From NCBI GenBank assembly GCA_903875215.1, contig CAIQVH010000031.1, forward strand, positions 434,001-498,000: a stretch of 64,000 bases of DNA, given 5' to 3'. The stretch is from an uncultured Anaerolineae bacterium. Its GTDB lineage: Bacteria; Chloroflexota; Anaerolineae; Anaerolineales; Villigracilaceae. The notes beneath the pieces were generated by a model. That model was given only the letters and a program-made list of their open reading frames with translations, searched no databases and was not told where the DNA came from. Below are positions 49,150 through 57,854 of this stretch, piece by piece (position 1 is the first letter of the stretch; each line of letters opens with the position of its first letter). The position numbers were made by a program, and so were the translations under genes.

Positions 49150-49683
49150 CTAAATGACTCGCGCCATCAACAGTTCATCGTACCTTTTGCCGTCGTAATA
49201 CAGCGCCTGTGGTTCCACGCCATAGACACTAAAGCCACAGCGGGCATAACAACGAATCGCGGCAGTGTTGGTGGTGACTACTGCCAACTTGATAATCTTG
49301 ACCCCGTGTGCCTGCGCCCACTCGGTACATTTGGTGATCAACCCGGCGGTAATTTGCAGACCGCGCCATTCCGGACGGACGTATACGCCAAAAATGGTAG
49401 CGCTGTGCGCCGTCTTGGGCGAATCGCCCCGGCTGATGCCACACATTCCAAGCAAGTCATCATTTTGGGCAGCAAAAAAGATCATGCTTTCAGGGCCGAG
49501 GGACTGCAATCTCCCGGCCCAATAGGCCAGCGGCCTTTCGCAATAGGCGGCATAATCGGAACTGAAGACTTCAGGGTGATTGCGCAAGGCTTCCAAACGT
49601 AAATCACGGAAGGCTTGCGCATCGGTGGCCTGCGCCGGGCGGATGGATATATTGCCGCGAGGGGTTGTGAGTTGTGCGTCCAT
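49150..49683 (-). CDS. GNAT-family acetyltransferase
   Basis: A 177-residue GCN5-related N-acetyltransferase. The N-terminal ISIRPAQATDAQAFRDLRLEAL, the central VYVRPEWRGLQITAGLI, which is the acetyl-CoA pyrophosphate loop (R-x-x-G-x-G/A), and TNTAAIRCYARCGFSVYG at the C-terminus are typical. Substrate unknown; ribosomal protein or small-molecule acetylation are both possible. It lies downstream of gltX on the minus strand, separated by a strong hairpin. Confidence 0.9.
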   Translation of the reverse strand: MDAQLTTPRGNISIRPAQATDAQAFRDLRLEALRNHPEVFSSDYAAYCERPLAYWAGRLQSLGPESMIFFAAQNDDLLGMCGISRGDSPKTAHSATIFGVYVRPEWRGLQITAGLITKCTEWAQAHGVKIIKLAVVTTNTAAIRCYARCGFSVYGVEPQALYYDGKRYDELLMARVI

Positions 49684-49701
49684 CTTTTTCTGTATCCGGG
49701 A

Positions 49702-49730
49702 GTCGGGGCGAGTCTGAGACTCGCCCCGAC
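49702..49730. terminator. Hairpin between gltX and the GNAT gene
   Basis: GTCGGGGCGAGTC pairs perfectly with GACTCGCCCCGAC around a 3-base loop. No T run follows on the minus strand, so it may be a weak terminator or a processing site. Confidence 0.55.
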
Positions 49731-49734
49731 AGTT

Positions 49735-51219
49735 TTACAGCGTTTTCAACACCTGGATGGCCTTTTGAACCCGCGCCAGCACCTTCGCGCGCCCGATGAT
49801 TTCCAGGCTCTCGAAGAGCGGCGGGCTGACCTTTTGGCCGGTCACGGCGACGCGCAGGATGCCAAAGACCTGGTTGATATTCAGCCCGGATTCTTCCACC
49901 AATTGGCGCAGGGGCGGCTCGGCAGCGGCGTGAGTCAGTTCGGGGAGGCCGGCCAGGAGGGTGTAGGCTTTGTGGGCCACCTCCGCGGATTGGGCGGGGG
50001 TCAAATCCTTGCCGACCAGGTCGGCGGGAGCCGGATCAACCGTGTCGTTGAAGAAAAAGCCCGCAAACGGGATGCAGTCATCCAACGTGACCAGCCGCTC
50101 GCGGATCAACGGGGTGACTTTCAGCAGCATGTCGTTATCCACTGCGTAATTGGCGGCCACAAAAAACGGCTTGAGGCGCGCGGCCAGGTCTTCGATGGGC
50201 AACAGGCGGATGTGGGTGCCGTTGAAGTGATCGAGCTTGGAAAAATTGATCGCGGCGGGAGATGCGGTCAGATGGTGGATGTCGAAGCGTTCGACCATCT
50301 GATCGAGGGTCATCACATCGTCTTCGGCCACGCCCCAGCCCATCAACACAATCCAGTTGAGCACGCCTTCGGGGGTGTAACCCAGGTCAATCAGGTCTTT
50401 GACGAAGATAGAATGACCGTCTTTGAGCGCTTCGGCTGTTTCGCGCTTGGACATTTTGCCCTTTCCGCTCGGTTTGAGAAAAACCGAGAGATGCATCCAG
50501 GCTGGTTCGGGCCAGCCCAGGGCGCGGACGATATTGACATGCAGGGGAAAAGTGGAGAGCCACTCTGAGCCGCGGATGACATGGGTAATTTTCATCTCGT
50601 AGTCATCGGCCATGGCGGCGAGGTGGTAGGTGGGCAGGCCATCCGATTTGAGCAGGACGGCATCATCGAGTTCCTTGTTGTCCCAAGTGATTTCGCCGCG
50701 CATCATATCTACGGCCCGGGTCTGACCTTCGCGGGGCATTTTGAAGCGCACCACGAATTTTTCTCCGGCGGCGATGCGGCTGCGGGCTTCACTCAATTGC
50801 AGGGCGCGGCAGGTGCCGTCGTAGCGGGTGGATAACTTCTGTTTTTGTTGTTCCTGGCGGACTTTTTCGAGACGCTCGGGCGTGCAGAAACAATAATAAG
50901 CATGACCGCGCTCAACGAGTTCGGTGGCCCATTTCTGGTAAATGGATTGGCGCTCGGTCTGGCGATAAGGCCCATAGGGGCCTCCAATGTCCGGGCCTTC
51001 GTCAAATTCGAGGCCAAGCCAGCGCAGGCCGTCAATCAGTTCCTGTTCGGCGCCTGCAACAAAGCGTTTTCGATCGGTGTCTTCAATGCGTAAAATAAAT
51101 TTTCCGCCAGTGCGGCGGGCGAGCAGATAATCATATAGGGCAGTGCGGGCACTGCCGAGGTGCATGCGCCCGGTGGGCGAAGGTGCAAAGCGGACGCGAA
51201 CGGGAGTGGGTGAATCCAA
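49735..51219 (-). CDS. gltX: Glutamyl-tRNA synthetase
   Basis: A 494-residue class I synthetase. The start is taken as TTG at 51219 because GGAGG lies at the right distance before it and the coding sequence begins DSPTPVRVRFAPSPTGRMHLGSARTALYDYL, the family N-terminus; a longer frame would read into the preceding gap. The HIGH-type motif is HLGSA and the KMSKS-type motif is GKMSKRETAEAL. It lacks a Gln-specific end region and is distinct from glnS. It is the last gene of the minC-minD-minE-rodA-gltX series, with 61 bases after rodA. Confidence 0.95.
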   Translation of the reverse strand: MDSPTPVRVRFAPSPTGRMHLGSARTALYDYLLARRTGGKFILRIEDTDRKRFVAGAEQELIDGLRWLGLEFDEGPDIGGPYGPYRQTERQSIYQKWATELVERGHAYYCFCTPERLEKVRQEQQKQKLSTRYDGTCRALQLSEARSRIAAGEKFVVRFKMPREGQTRAVDMMRGEITWDNKELDDAVLLKSDGLPTYHLAAMADDYEMKITHVIRGSEWLSTFPLHVNIVRALGWPEPAWMHLSVFLKPSGKGKMSKRETAEALKDGHSIFVKDLIDLGYTPEGVLNWIVLMGWGVAEDDVMTLDQMVERFDIHHLTASPAAINFSKLDHFNGTHIRLLPIEDLAARLKPFFVAANYAVDNDMLLKVTPLIRERLVTLDDCIPFAGFFFNDTVDPAPADLVGKDLTPAQSAEVAHKAYTLLAGLPELTHAAAEPPLRQLVEESGLNINQVFGILRVAVTGQKVSPPLFESLEIIGRAKVLARVQKAIQVLKTL

Positions 51220-51280
51220 AATATTCCTCCAGGGAAAGTGAAGCCCAGGCTGGCTGCATCTGCGCAGGCCGGGGCTGAGA

Positions 51281-52405
51281 TTATATTTCCAGCGCCTTGT
51301 GGCGCATGATGACGCTTTCCACCAGGCCAATGGCGATCATGTTGGCGACGATTGAACTGCCGCCATAACTGACGAAAGGCAAGGTCAGGCCGGTGGCGGG
51401 CATAAGTTTCAGATTAACGCCGATATTGACCAGCGCCTGAAAGGCGATCAGCGTGGCCACGCCGTAGCAAATAAAAGCGCCATAAGAGTCACGGGAGACG
51501 GAGGCAGCCCAGAGACAGCGATACACAATGAAGACGAGCAGCGCAATAACCAGCACTGCCCCGACAAAACCCAATTCATGCGAGATGGTGGAAAAGATAA
51601 AATCTGACCAGCGCACCTTGAGAAAACGCAGCTGCACCTGGGTACCATGACCGTATCCCTGCCCAAACAGTCCGCCTGAACCGATGGAGATCAGCGCTTG
51701 CTGAATGTTATACAGGTCGCCATAAGTGGCATTGGGATCGGGTGCGATAAAGTTCAGAATGCGCTTGAGCTGGTATTGCTGAATAATCCCGACTTCGACA
51801 AGGATCGGAAATGAAATCCCAATCGCCAGAGCCCCCGCCCCCACGTAGGTGAACAACTGCTTAAGCGGCAAGCCCGCCATCCACAGCAGAACCGCCCACA
51901 ACACGATCAACACGATGGATGTGCTCAAGTTGGGTTGTAAAATCACCCAAACTGTGATGCCCATCGCCATCAGGAAGCTGCGAATGGTCCACTTGGGATC
52001 ATCCATTTCGTGCATGTGCTTTACGAAATAACTGGACATGACCAGGATCAGCACCAGCTTGGCAAATTCGGAAGGCTGAATGTTCACCAGCGCTGTCTGG
52101 AACCAGCGGGCCGAACCAAATAGCGCACCACCGATAACATTCAACGCGAACAAGACCAGGATGATTCCATAATACAAAAGCTGCTGGAGCGAAGCCCACA
52201 TACGATAATCTATCGCCGCAGTAACCAGCATAATCACGAACGCAATCGCGGCGAAGATGATCTGTCGGGAGACCAGCGGCGTAGTGGTGGTTAGTTCGAT
52301 ATTCCCAGCCAGTGCTGAACGGATCATGGTAATTCCAATAATTACCAGAATTGTCACCGCCCCCATCAACCAGAAATCAAAGTATCGCCAGAAACCTCCG
52401 CGCAT
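51281..52405 (-). CDS. rodA: Rod-shape determining protein RodA (SEDS glycosyltransferase)
   Basis: A 374-residue polytopic protein with about ten helices, a SEDS-family peptidoglycan glycosyltransferase of the elongation machinery. Diagnostic are GSARWFQTALVNIQPSEFAKLVLILVMSSYF, the LQPNLSTSIVLIVLWAVLLW loop and the closing TGLTLPFVSYGGSSIVANMIAIGLV. It lies just downstream of minE on the same strand, an arrangement that links division-site placement and cell elongation. FtsW is the main alternative; the context favours RodA. Confidence 0.92.
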   Translation of the reverse strand: MRGGFWRYFDFWLMGAVTILVIIGITMIRSALAGNIELTTTTPLVSRQIIFAAIAFVIMLVTAAIDYRMWASLQQLLYYGIILVLFALNVIGGALFGSARWFQTALVNIQPSEFAKLVLILVMSSYFVKHMHEMDDPKWTIRSFLMAMGITVWVILQPNLSTSIVLIVLWAVLLWMAGLPLKQLFTYVGAGALAIGISFPILVEVGIIQQYQLKRILNFIAPDPNATYGDLYNIQQALISIGSGGLFGQGYGHGTQVQLRFLKVRWSDFIFSTISHELGFVGAVLVIALLVFIVYRCLWAASVSRDSYGAFICYGVATLIAFQALVNIGVNLKLMPATGLTLPFVSYGGSSIVANMIAIGLVESVIMRHKALEI

Positions 52406-52435
52406 TAATTTTTCAACCTTTGAAAAACCAAAATT

Positions 52436-52696
52436 TTAGCCCGACCTGCGACTTCCAATCACACGTAAAGGGATATCCGCTATCAGGCGCTGGGAGCGAC
52501 CCTCGCGTTCGATATCAATATGCATACTGGCCGGGTCAATATCAATGTGGCGTGAAATCGTCGCAATCAAGTCATCTCTCAAGGCATCCAACGCAGCCGG
52601 AGAAAGATCGGTACGGTCATGAATCAGTACCAATTGCAGCCGTTCTTTTGCACTCTTGGCACTTTTTTTCCCGGAGAGATGCTCAAGAATACTCAT
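52436..52696 (-). CDS. minE: Cell division topological specificity factor MinE
   Basis: An 86-residue MinE with the N-terminal helix MSILEHLSGKKSAKSAKERLQLVLIHDR, which senses the membrane and contacts MinD, and the C-terminal dimer domain ending in HIDIEREGRSQRLIADIPLRV. It starts one base after the minD stop. The final residues IGSRRSG are encoded by a 15-mer (CCGACCTGCGACTTC on the plus strand) also present in the cassette near 25172, so the tail may have come from a repeat. Confidence 0.92.
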   Translation of the reverse strand: MSILEHLSGKKSAKSAKERLQLVLIHDRTDLSPAALDALRDDLIATISRHIDIDPASMHIDIEREGRSQRLIADIPLRVIGSRRSG

Positions 52697-52697
52697 C

Positions 52698-53492
52698 TTA
52701 CCTGCCCCTTGTCAGTTTTGTTAAACGCTCCCAAATACTGCGCGCCTCGAGATCCATAAAAGGAACTTCCTCGCCATTCAAGCGGTGGGCAATATTTCGA
52801 AACGCCTGTCCGGCGCGGCCTTTCCCATCGAGTGCCAACGGTGTGCCTCTGTTCGAGGCAATAATGACATTCTCATCTTCTGGAACAATCCCAATCACGT
52901 TGATACGGAGGAGATCGTAGACATCCTCCACAGACAGCATATCGCCACGCTTAACCATATCAGGATTCATGCGGTTGATAATGAGCGACGGCGCTGGCTT
53001 TTCTTCAGCTTCCAAGAGGCCGATGACCCGGTCAGCATCGCGTACCGCCGACATTTCCGGGTTGGTGACGATCAGAATTTCATCGGCCGGGGCAATCGAA
53101 TTTCGAAAACCGCGTTCGATGCCAGCCGGAGAATCGATCAAGATCCAGTCAGCTTCTTCACGTAATTCATTGCACAGGCGAACCATGTCGCTGGGAGAAA
53201 CGGCGTTCTTATCCCGCGTCTGGGCAGCTGGAATCAGAAAAAGGTCAGGCAGACGTTTATCGCGGATCATGGCCTGTCGTGTACGACAACGGCCTTCAAC
53301 TATATCCACCACGTCATAGACGATGCGATTTTCGAGACCCATGATGACATCCAGGTTACGCAAGCCAATATCGCCATCGATGCAGACCACCTTTTTTCCA
53401 TCTGCCGCCAGGGCGGCTGCCAGGTTGGCCACAGTTGTCGTCTTCCCTACGCCACCTTTTCCAGAAGTCACAGTAATAACTTTAGAAGTCAT
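52698..53492 (-). CDS. minD: Septum site-determining ATPase MinD
   Basis: A 264-residue ParA/MinD ATPase. The ATG at 53492 is preferred since GGAG lies six bases before it and MTSKVITVTSGKGGVGKTTT is the family N-terminus; the ATG at 53504 overlaps the minC stop and would place the GGAG inside the coding region. The deviant Walker A GKGGVGKTT, switch I DGDIGLRNLDV and Walker B LIDSPAGIERGF are clear, and the C-terminus (FMDLEARSIWERLTKLTRGR) carries a membrane-targeting amphipathic helix. Partner of MinC and MinE. Confidence 0.94.
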   Translation of the reverse strand: MTSKVITVTSGKGGVGKTTTVANLAAALAADGKKVVCIDGDIGLRNLDVIMGLENRIVYDVVDIVEGRCRTRQAMIRDKRLPDLFLIPAAQTRDKNAVSPSDMVRLCNELREEADWILIDSPAGIERGFRNSIAPADEILIVTNPEMSAVRDADRVIGLLEAEEKPAPSLIINRMNPDMVKRGDMLSVEDVYDLLRINVIGIVPEDENVIIASNRGTPLALDGKGRAGQAFRNIAHRLNGEEVPFMDLEARSIWERLTKLTRGR

Positions 53493-53503
53493 CATTTTCT
53501 CCA

Positions 53504-54181
53504 TCAATCAAAGTTCCAGGTCTCAGCCTGTATTTGACCATTAATAATCCGTACCACTTCAGGTTGAGACTTGCCCTGCCGCTTGGGAGCCAGGGCAATT
53601 TCATCGGCCAGACGTAGTTGGGTTGGCGAGAGATCGAGCGCGCAGACCATGGCTTCCTTGTTGCCCTGTGCCCCGGCATGAACAAAGCCGCGCAATCGTC
53701 CCCAAATAATGACGCTGCCACCAGCCACGATCTCCGCGCCTGGATTGACATCGCCAAACACGATCACATGCCCTGCAAACTCAATGCGCGTTCCAGAACG
53801 CAACGTTTTATTGACCCACAAGGCGGTCTCATCCTCAATTCCTTTGGCCACCGGAAGAGTCTCAACTTGAGGGGTCGGCTTAAACAAACGGGTCGCCAAC
53901 CCCAACAGTTGGGCAGCATTTTCGGTCACTGATGAACTGCCAACCACCGCCCACAACCGAATTCCGCGCTCCGAGAGAAAATCTCGCAAAGAAATTAAAT
54001 CGGAGACTTCCAACACCCGGCTGCCTACATCCAGAGACAGATTGGCGCCCTGAAAAAAAACGGGCTGTTGCTCAATCCGCTCTTGCAACGCCGAACGCAA
54101 TTCCGGCCAGCTGGCCTCGCCAAGCGAAACCAGCAGACCGTCGCGTATCCCCTTGATTTGGATGAGAGAAGTATCTGACAT
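53504..54181 (-). CDS. minC: Septum site-determining protein MinC
   Basis: A 225-residue division inhibitor. The ATG at 54181 starts MSDTSLIQIKGIRDGLLVSLG, the MinC N-terminal domain; a GTG upstream would add unrelated residues. The C-terminal beta-helix (GTRIEFAGHVIVFGDVNPGAEIVAGGSVIIWGRLRGFVHAGAQG) is the MinD- and septum-binding part. The stop overlaps the first possible minD start. It is the first gene of the min-rodA-gltX series. Confidence 0.93.
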   Translation of the reverse strand: MSDTSLIQIKGIRDGLLVSLGEASWPELRSALQERIEQQPVFFQGANLSLDVGSRVLEVSDLISLRDFLSERGIRLWAVVGSSSVTENAAQLLGLATRLFKPTPQVETLPVAKGIEDETALWVNKTLRSGTRIEFAGHVIVFGDVNPGAEIVAGGSVIIWGRLRGFVHAGAQGNKEAMVCALDLSPTQLRLADEIALAPKRQGKSQPEVVRIINGQIQAETWNFD

Positions 54182-54371
54182 ATCGTGGGTTAACCTTCCC
54201 ACTTTTTTACCATACCATCAACGGGATGCACGTTAAGAATTGATTGTAAATCAAAATCACTGTGCCAATTATAATGCCTGCGCTGAAAAATACTTTCAGA
54301 TTGGGTTTAGACCGCATTGATTTGCTTCGTTGACCGATTTCAACCAGATTTAGATCAATGACTGAAACAAA

Positions 54372-54398
54372 TTGGGACTATTCCGAAAATAGTCCCAA
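54372..54398. terminator. Perfect 11-bp hairpin between minC and the mannosidase gene
   Basis: TTGGGACTATT pairs with AATAGTCCCAA around a 5-base loop. It lies 65 bases after the mannosidase stop on the minus strand, so it may end that gene; no clear T run. Confidence 0.5.
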
Positions 54399-54462
54399 GG
54401 TCACTCAGCAAAACCAGCATAAATCCAGGCAGAAGTGATTGGAATTTTTTTCCAGCCTGCTC

Positions 54463-57400
54463 CTACCGTGGCTGGATGCGCAACGTACAAATCTGGTAGG
54501 GCTTGATTTCTAGAACAATTATATCATTTTCTACGCGCAGGGTCGATTCGTTCTCTTCAAGCAGATTCGTCACCCAGGCGTTTTCCAACGCGAATGCGAA
54601 TCTCACCGTCACAGGCCCCCGTTTTCGGTGGCTTTCGTACAATCTGACAATGATCCCGTCCCCATCCTCAGCCATTTTGACCGTTTCGATGATGACGTTG
54701 GCGGCTGAAGCAGAGATGAAAGATGAAGGATGAAAGATTTCTTTCTTTTCTCTTTCTTCTTTCGTCTGATACACAATGATCGGGTCATTCAGCGCATACG
54801 CCTCCCGCTGCGTGTTTTCTTCCCAAGAACCCGAGTGTGGCAGCAAGCTGTAGACGAAATGATGCTCGCCAAAATCCGCCATCGGGTCGGGCAGGGTCGG
54901 GGAGCGCAGCAGTGTCAGACGCATAACGTTATCGTGGATGTCATGCCCGTATTTGCAATCGTTCAACAGGCTGACGCCATAGCCGCCCTCCGACAAATCT
55001 ACCCATTTGTGGGCGCAGGTCTCGAAACGTGCCCAGTCCCAGCTGGTGTTTTTGTGCGTCGGGCGCTGGACGTTACCCCACTGGATTTCATAGGTCGCCA
55101 CCGGCGAGAATACTTCCACCGGGAAGGCCACTTTGAGCATGGTGTGGCGTTCCATCCAGTTGATGTTGGTCTCAAAATCGAGCCGCGGCGAGTTGTGGCG
55201 CAGGGAAATGCGCTGGGTGATCTCGCTGTTCAGGATTTTGCGGGTCACTTCGACTGTCCAGCGCAGCGGGCCGGATTCGACCAATTTGACGGAGGAAGCT
55301 GGTTCGGCAAAATAGGTTTTGTCGTCGTAGTAGATGTCGATGTCCCAGGCGTCGAAATCTTTGGGGCGATCCTCGAAGGCCTGGAACTGGTTGCCAACCT
55401 TTCCGCTGGCGAGGACTTCGCGATTGGCGGTTTTGTCGAAGATGCGGGTGATATCGCCAGTAGGAGAGAAGGAGACGAGGAGAAAATCGTTTTCCAACTC
55501 CAATCCCCCTCTCCCCCCGGGAGAGGAGTTAGGGGTGAGGGAAAGCTCCCCTCCATCCGACTTCTCCGCTGGGGAAACTCCCTCACCCTCCGCCCTCTCC
55601 CATAGGGAGAGGGGACTCACACTGTATGGTGGAAGTTCGCCAGCATCGATTAACATGCCGCCTTGCACCGGCTGGACGCGCCAATTACCATTTACTACTC
55701 GCCAATTACCGGGTATGAATGCCAAATCGTTCCGCGAAAACGGCGTCGGGTTGACGAGTAGCATGTCCCCGCCCAGGGACGCGGCAATGGCCGCTAAAGC
55801 GGCATCCCGCTCGCGGGTGATGGATTCTGTCAAATCCGCATATTGCTGGAGCGATTCCTCGTACACCGGGCCTATGCTCGAGCCGGGGATGATGTCGTGG
55901 AACTGGTTTAAGCAAATGGTGCGCCAGGCGGATTGGAATTGGGTAATTGGATATTGGTAATCTTGCCCTGAGCCTGGTCGAAGGGTGGTAATTTGGGCGG
56001 CGAAGGCGGCGAGGAATTCGGCGTCGTGGAGCAGGAATTCGCTTTTGCGGTTGGCGCGTTTGTTGCGGGCCTGGGTGGTGTAGGTGCCGCGATGGTATTC
56101 GAGGTAGAGCTCGCCGTTCCAGACCGGCATTTTGGGGCCGGGTGTCGAGTTCATCGAGACATCGGCGGCCAGCGGTTCTAGGGTCTCAAAGAACTTTTTG
56201 GCGCTGGATTGCTGTACTTTTGGCAGGCCGGGCATCTCGCCCATCACTTCGATGTTTTCGAGCATCTCACGGGTCGGGCCGCCGCCGCCGTCGCCGTAGC
56301 CGTAGGACATGAGCAGGTCGCGCTGGAGTTCCTTTTGCTGGAAGTTGCTCCACGCGCCGAGCGACTCGGTGGCGTTGGCCATCGAGTTGTAGGTGGCGAA
56401 ATACGGGCTGCCCAGTTCCATGACCGTGCTGAAATGGGTCAGGATTTGCGTGCCGTCGAGCCCCTGCCACAAGAAGGTGTCGTAGGGCAGGCGGTTGTAC
56501 TGGCTCCAGCCGATTTTGATGGTCATGAAATATTTCAGCCCGGCCTGTTTGATGAGCTGCGGCAGCGCCCAGGCGTAGCCGAACACATCCGGCAGCCACA
56601 AAACCGGGGTTTCGGCATCTTTGCCAAAGTGTTCGCGGAAGAAACTGCGCCCGAGCAGGAACTGGCGTGCGAGCGATTCTGCGCCGGATAGGTTGCAGTC
56701 GGCCTCGACCCACATCCCGCCCATCGGTTCCCAACGGCCTTCGGCGATGCGCTGGCGGATGGCTTCAAACAATTCCGGGCGATCCTGGCGGATGAACTCA
56801 TACAACTGCGGCTGGCTCTGGCTGAAATGGTAATCGGGGAACTGCTCCATGTAGCGCAGGACGTTGTAGAAGGTGCGTTCTGACTTGCGGCGGGTCTGGC
56901 CGAGCGTCCACAGCCAGGCCACGTCGATGTGGGCGTGGCCGGTGGCGTGGATGGTGACATCTAGCGGCGGGCCGGCTTTTTCGAGGCCGGTTTTCAGGGC
57001 CGCGGTGGCGGCTTCCACGCTGGGGTAGAAGGTGTCGGGGAAAATCTCCACGCTGCGGGTTTCGAGCAGGTTGAAAGCCTCGTTAAGCGCGTTCAGGATG
57101 CCGTGGCGGGCGGGATTGTTCTCGTCCAGTTTGGCGGCGGTTTCGTGGGCGATGCGCGCCAAAACGATGAAATCGCGCGTGGGCTGGTGAATTTGGACGA
57201 CCTGGCACTGGCGCATGTAGAGCTTGGTGAACAAATCGCCGTTGGCGTAGCCGCCGAGACCGGTCCAGCCGTGCAGGGCCAGGGTGTGAGATTGCCCGTC
57301 AGACCAATCAGGCTTGAGCAAAATCTCCTGGTGGTGGCGGTCGGCGGCGGCGTAGGGCAAACCGTCGATGTAGGCCAGCGTTTCCGGGTGGGAAAAGTCT

Positions 57401-57699
57401 TCAGCATCGCCGAGCGGCAGGTACAGGGCGGTTGGCGCGGACTTGTCCCAATCATCGGGTACGGTAAAGGTCGTCCGCAGGACAAAATCTTGCATCCAGA
57501 AGCCCCAGTATTCGCTGGCGTTGATCTCTTTCCAGGCGGAATCGTCCACGTCCGGGGCGATGGGGGGAGCGGACAGGGGACTATCCAATTCTTTATAACG
57601 GAAGGCAGGCAAAGGGGCGGTTTTTTGATACACGAGCGGGGTAATCAGCCCGAGGCGTTGTTTAATCTTTTCGAGTGTCCAGCGTTGGCGATGGTACAT
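54463..57699 (-). CDS. Glycoside hydrolase family 38 alpha-mannosidase
   Basis: A 1078-residue retaining alpha-mannosidase, at the upper end of bacterial lengths (about 1000 to 1050). The zinc site is in GHAHIDVAWLWTLGQTRRKSERTF, and the nucleophile Asp in GGMWVEADCNLSGAESLARQFL; the C-terminal beta domains follow from about 650. No signal peptide, so it acts in the cytoplasm on imported oligosaccharides. Three repeat-derived stretches are embedded in frame, near residues 570-590, 660-673 and 690-737; the last reads GEGVSPAEKSDGGELSLTPN. They lie at the border between domains and keep the frame. It is divergent from the min cluster and upstream of galT. Confidence 0.92.
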   Translation of the reverse strand: MYHRQRWTLEKIKQRLGLITPLVYQKTAPLPAFRYKELDSPLSAPPIAPDVDDSAWKEINASEYWGFWMQDFVLRTTFTVPDDWDKSAPTALYLPLGDAEDFSHPETLAYIDGLPYAAADRHHQEILLKPDWSDGQSHTLALHGWTGLGGYANGDLFTKLYMRQCQVVQIHQPTRDFIVLARIAHETAAKLDENNPARHGILNALNEAFNLLETRSVEIFPDTFYPSVEAATAALKTGLEKAGPPLDVTIHATGHAHIDVAWLWTLGQTRRKSERTFYNVLRYMEQFPDYHFSQSQPQLYEFIRQDRPELFEAIRQRIAEGRWEPMGGMWVEADCNLSGAESLARQFLLGRSFFREHFGKDAETPVLWLPDVFGYAWALPQLIKQAGLKYFMTIKIGWSQYNRLPYDTFLWQGLDGTQILTHFSTVMELGSPYFATYNSMANATESLGAWSNFQQKELQRDLLMSYGYGDGGGGPTREMLENIEVMGEMPGLPKVQQSSAKKFFETLEPLAADVSMNSTPGPKMPVWNGELYLEYHRGTYTTQARNKRANRKSEFLLHDAEFLAAFAAQITTLRPGSGQDYQYPITQFQSAWRTICLNQFHDIIPGSSIGPVYEESLQQYADLTESITRERDAALAAIAASLGGDMLLVNPTPFSRNDLAFIPGNWRVVNGNWRVQPVQGGMLIDAGELPPYSVSPLSLWERAEGEGVSPAEKSDGGELSLTPNSSPGGRGGLELENDFLLVSFSPTGDITRIFDKTANREVLASGKVGNQFQAFEDRPKDFDAWDIDIYYDDKTYFAEPASSVKLVESGPLRWTVEVTRKILNSEITQRISLRHNSPRLDFETNINWMERHTMLKVAFPVEVFSPVATYEIQWGNVQRPTHKNTSWDWARFETCAHKWVDLSEGGYGVSLLNDCKYGHDIHDNVMRLTLLRSPTLPDPMADFGEHHFVYSLLPHSGSWEENTQREAYALNDPIIVYQTKEEREKKEIFHPSSFISASAANVIIETVKMAEDGDGIIVRLYESHRKRGPVTVRFAFALENAWVTNLLEENESTLRVENDIIVLEIKPYQICTLRIQPR
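55490..55625. repeat. In-frame palindromic repeat within the mannosidase gene
   Basis: CCCCTCTCCCCCCGGGAGAGG near 55504 and CTCCCATAGGGAGAGGGG near 55596 flank a GGGTGAGGGAAAG/CTCCCTCACCC pair. The words are typical of mobile intergenic repeats, but here they are translated in frame. Confidence 0.65.
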
Positions 57700-57757
57700 G
57701 GTTCATCCTTTTTGGAATCTGGAAATGAAGAGCAAGTTGAATTATATAGGAGAGATG

Positions 57758-57785
57758 AAAAAAACGGACGAAATGATTTCGTCCG
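57758..57785 (-). terminator. Rho-independent terminator of galT
   Basis: On the minus strand CGGACGAAAT and its complement around a short loop are followed by TTTTTTTC. It lies 70 bases after the galT stop. Confidence 0.75.
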
Positions 57786-57854
57786 GTCTGGAACTTCGTC
57801 CACCTGAGTGGGTTTTGAAACCACGCCCAGCGTAGCCTGCGGCAGGCCCGCGGA

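Noticed and set aside
49615-50568. Plus-strand frame (317 residues) over gltX
   Set aside because: Antisense to the clear gltX gene, with composition typical of a shadow frame.
51220-51330. Longer start of gltX
   Set aside because: The extra 37 residues do not match the family and start inside the end of rodA; the TTG at 51219 with GGAGG fits better.
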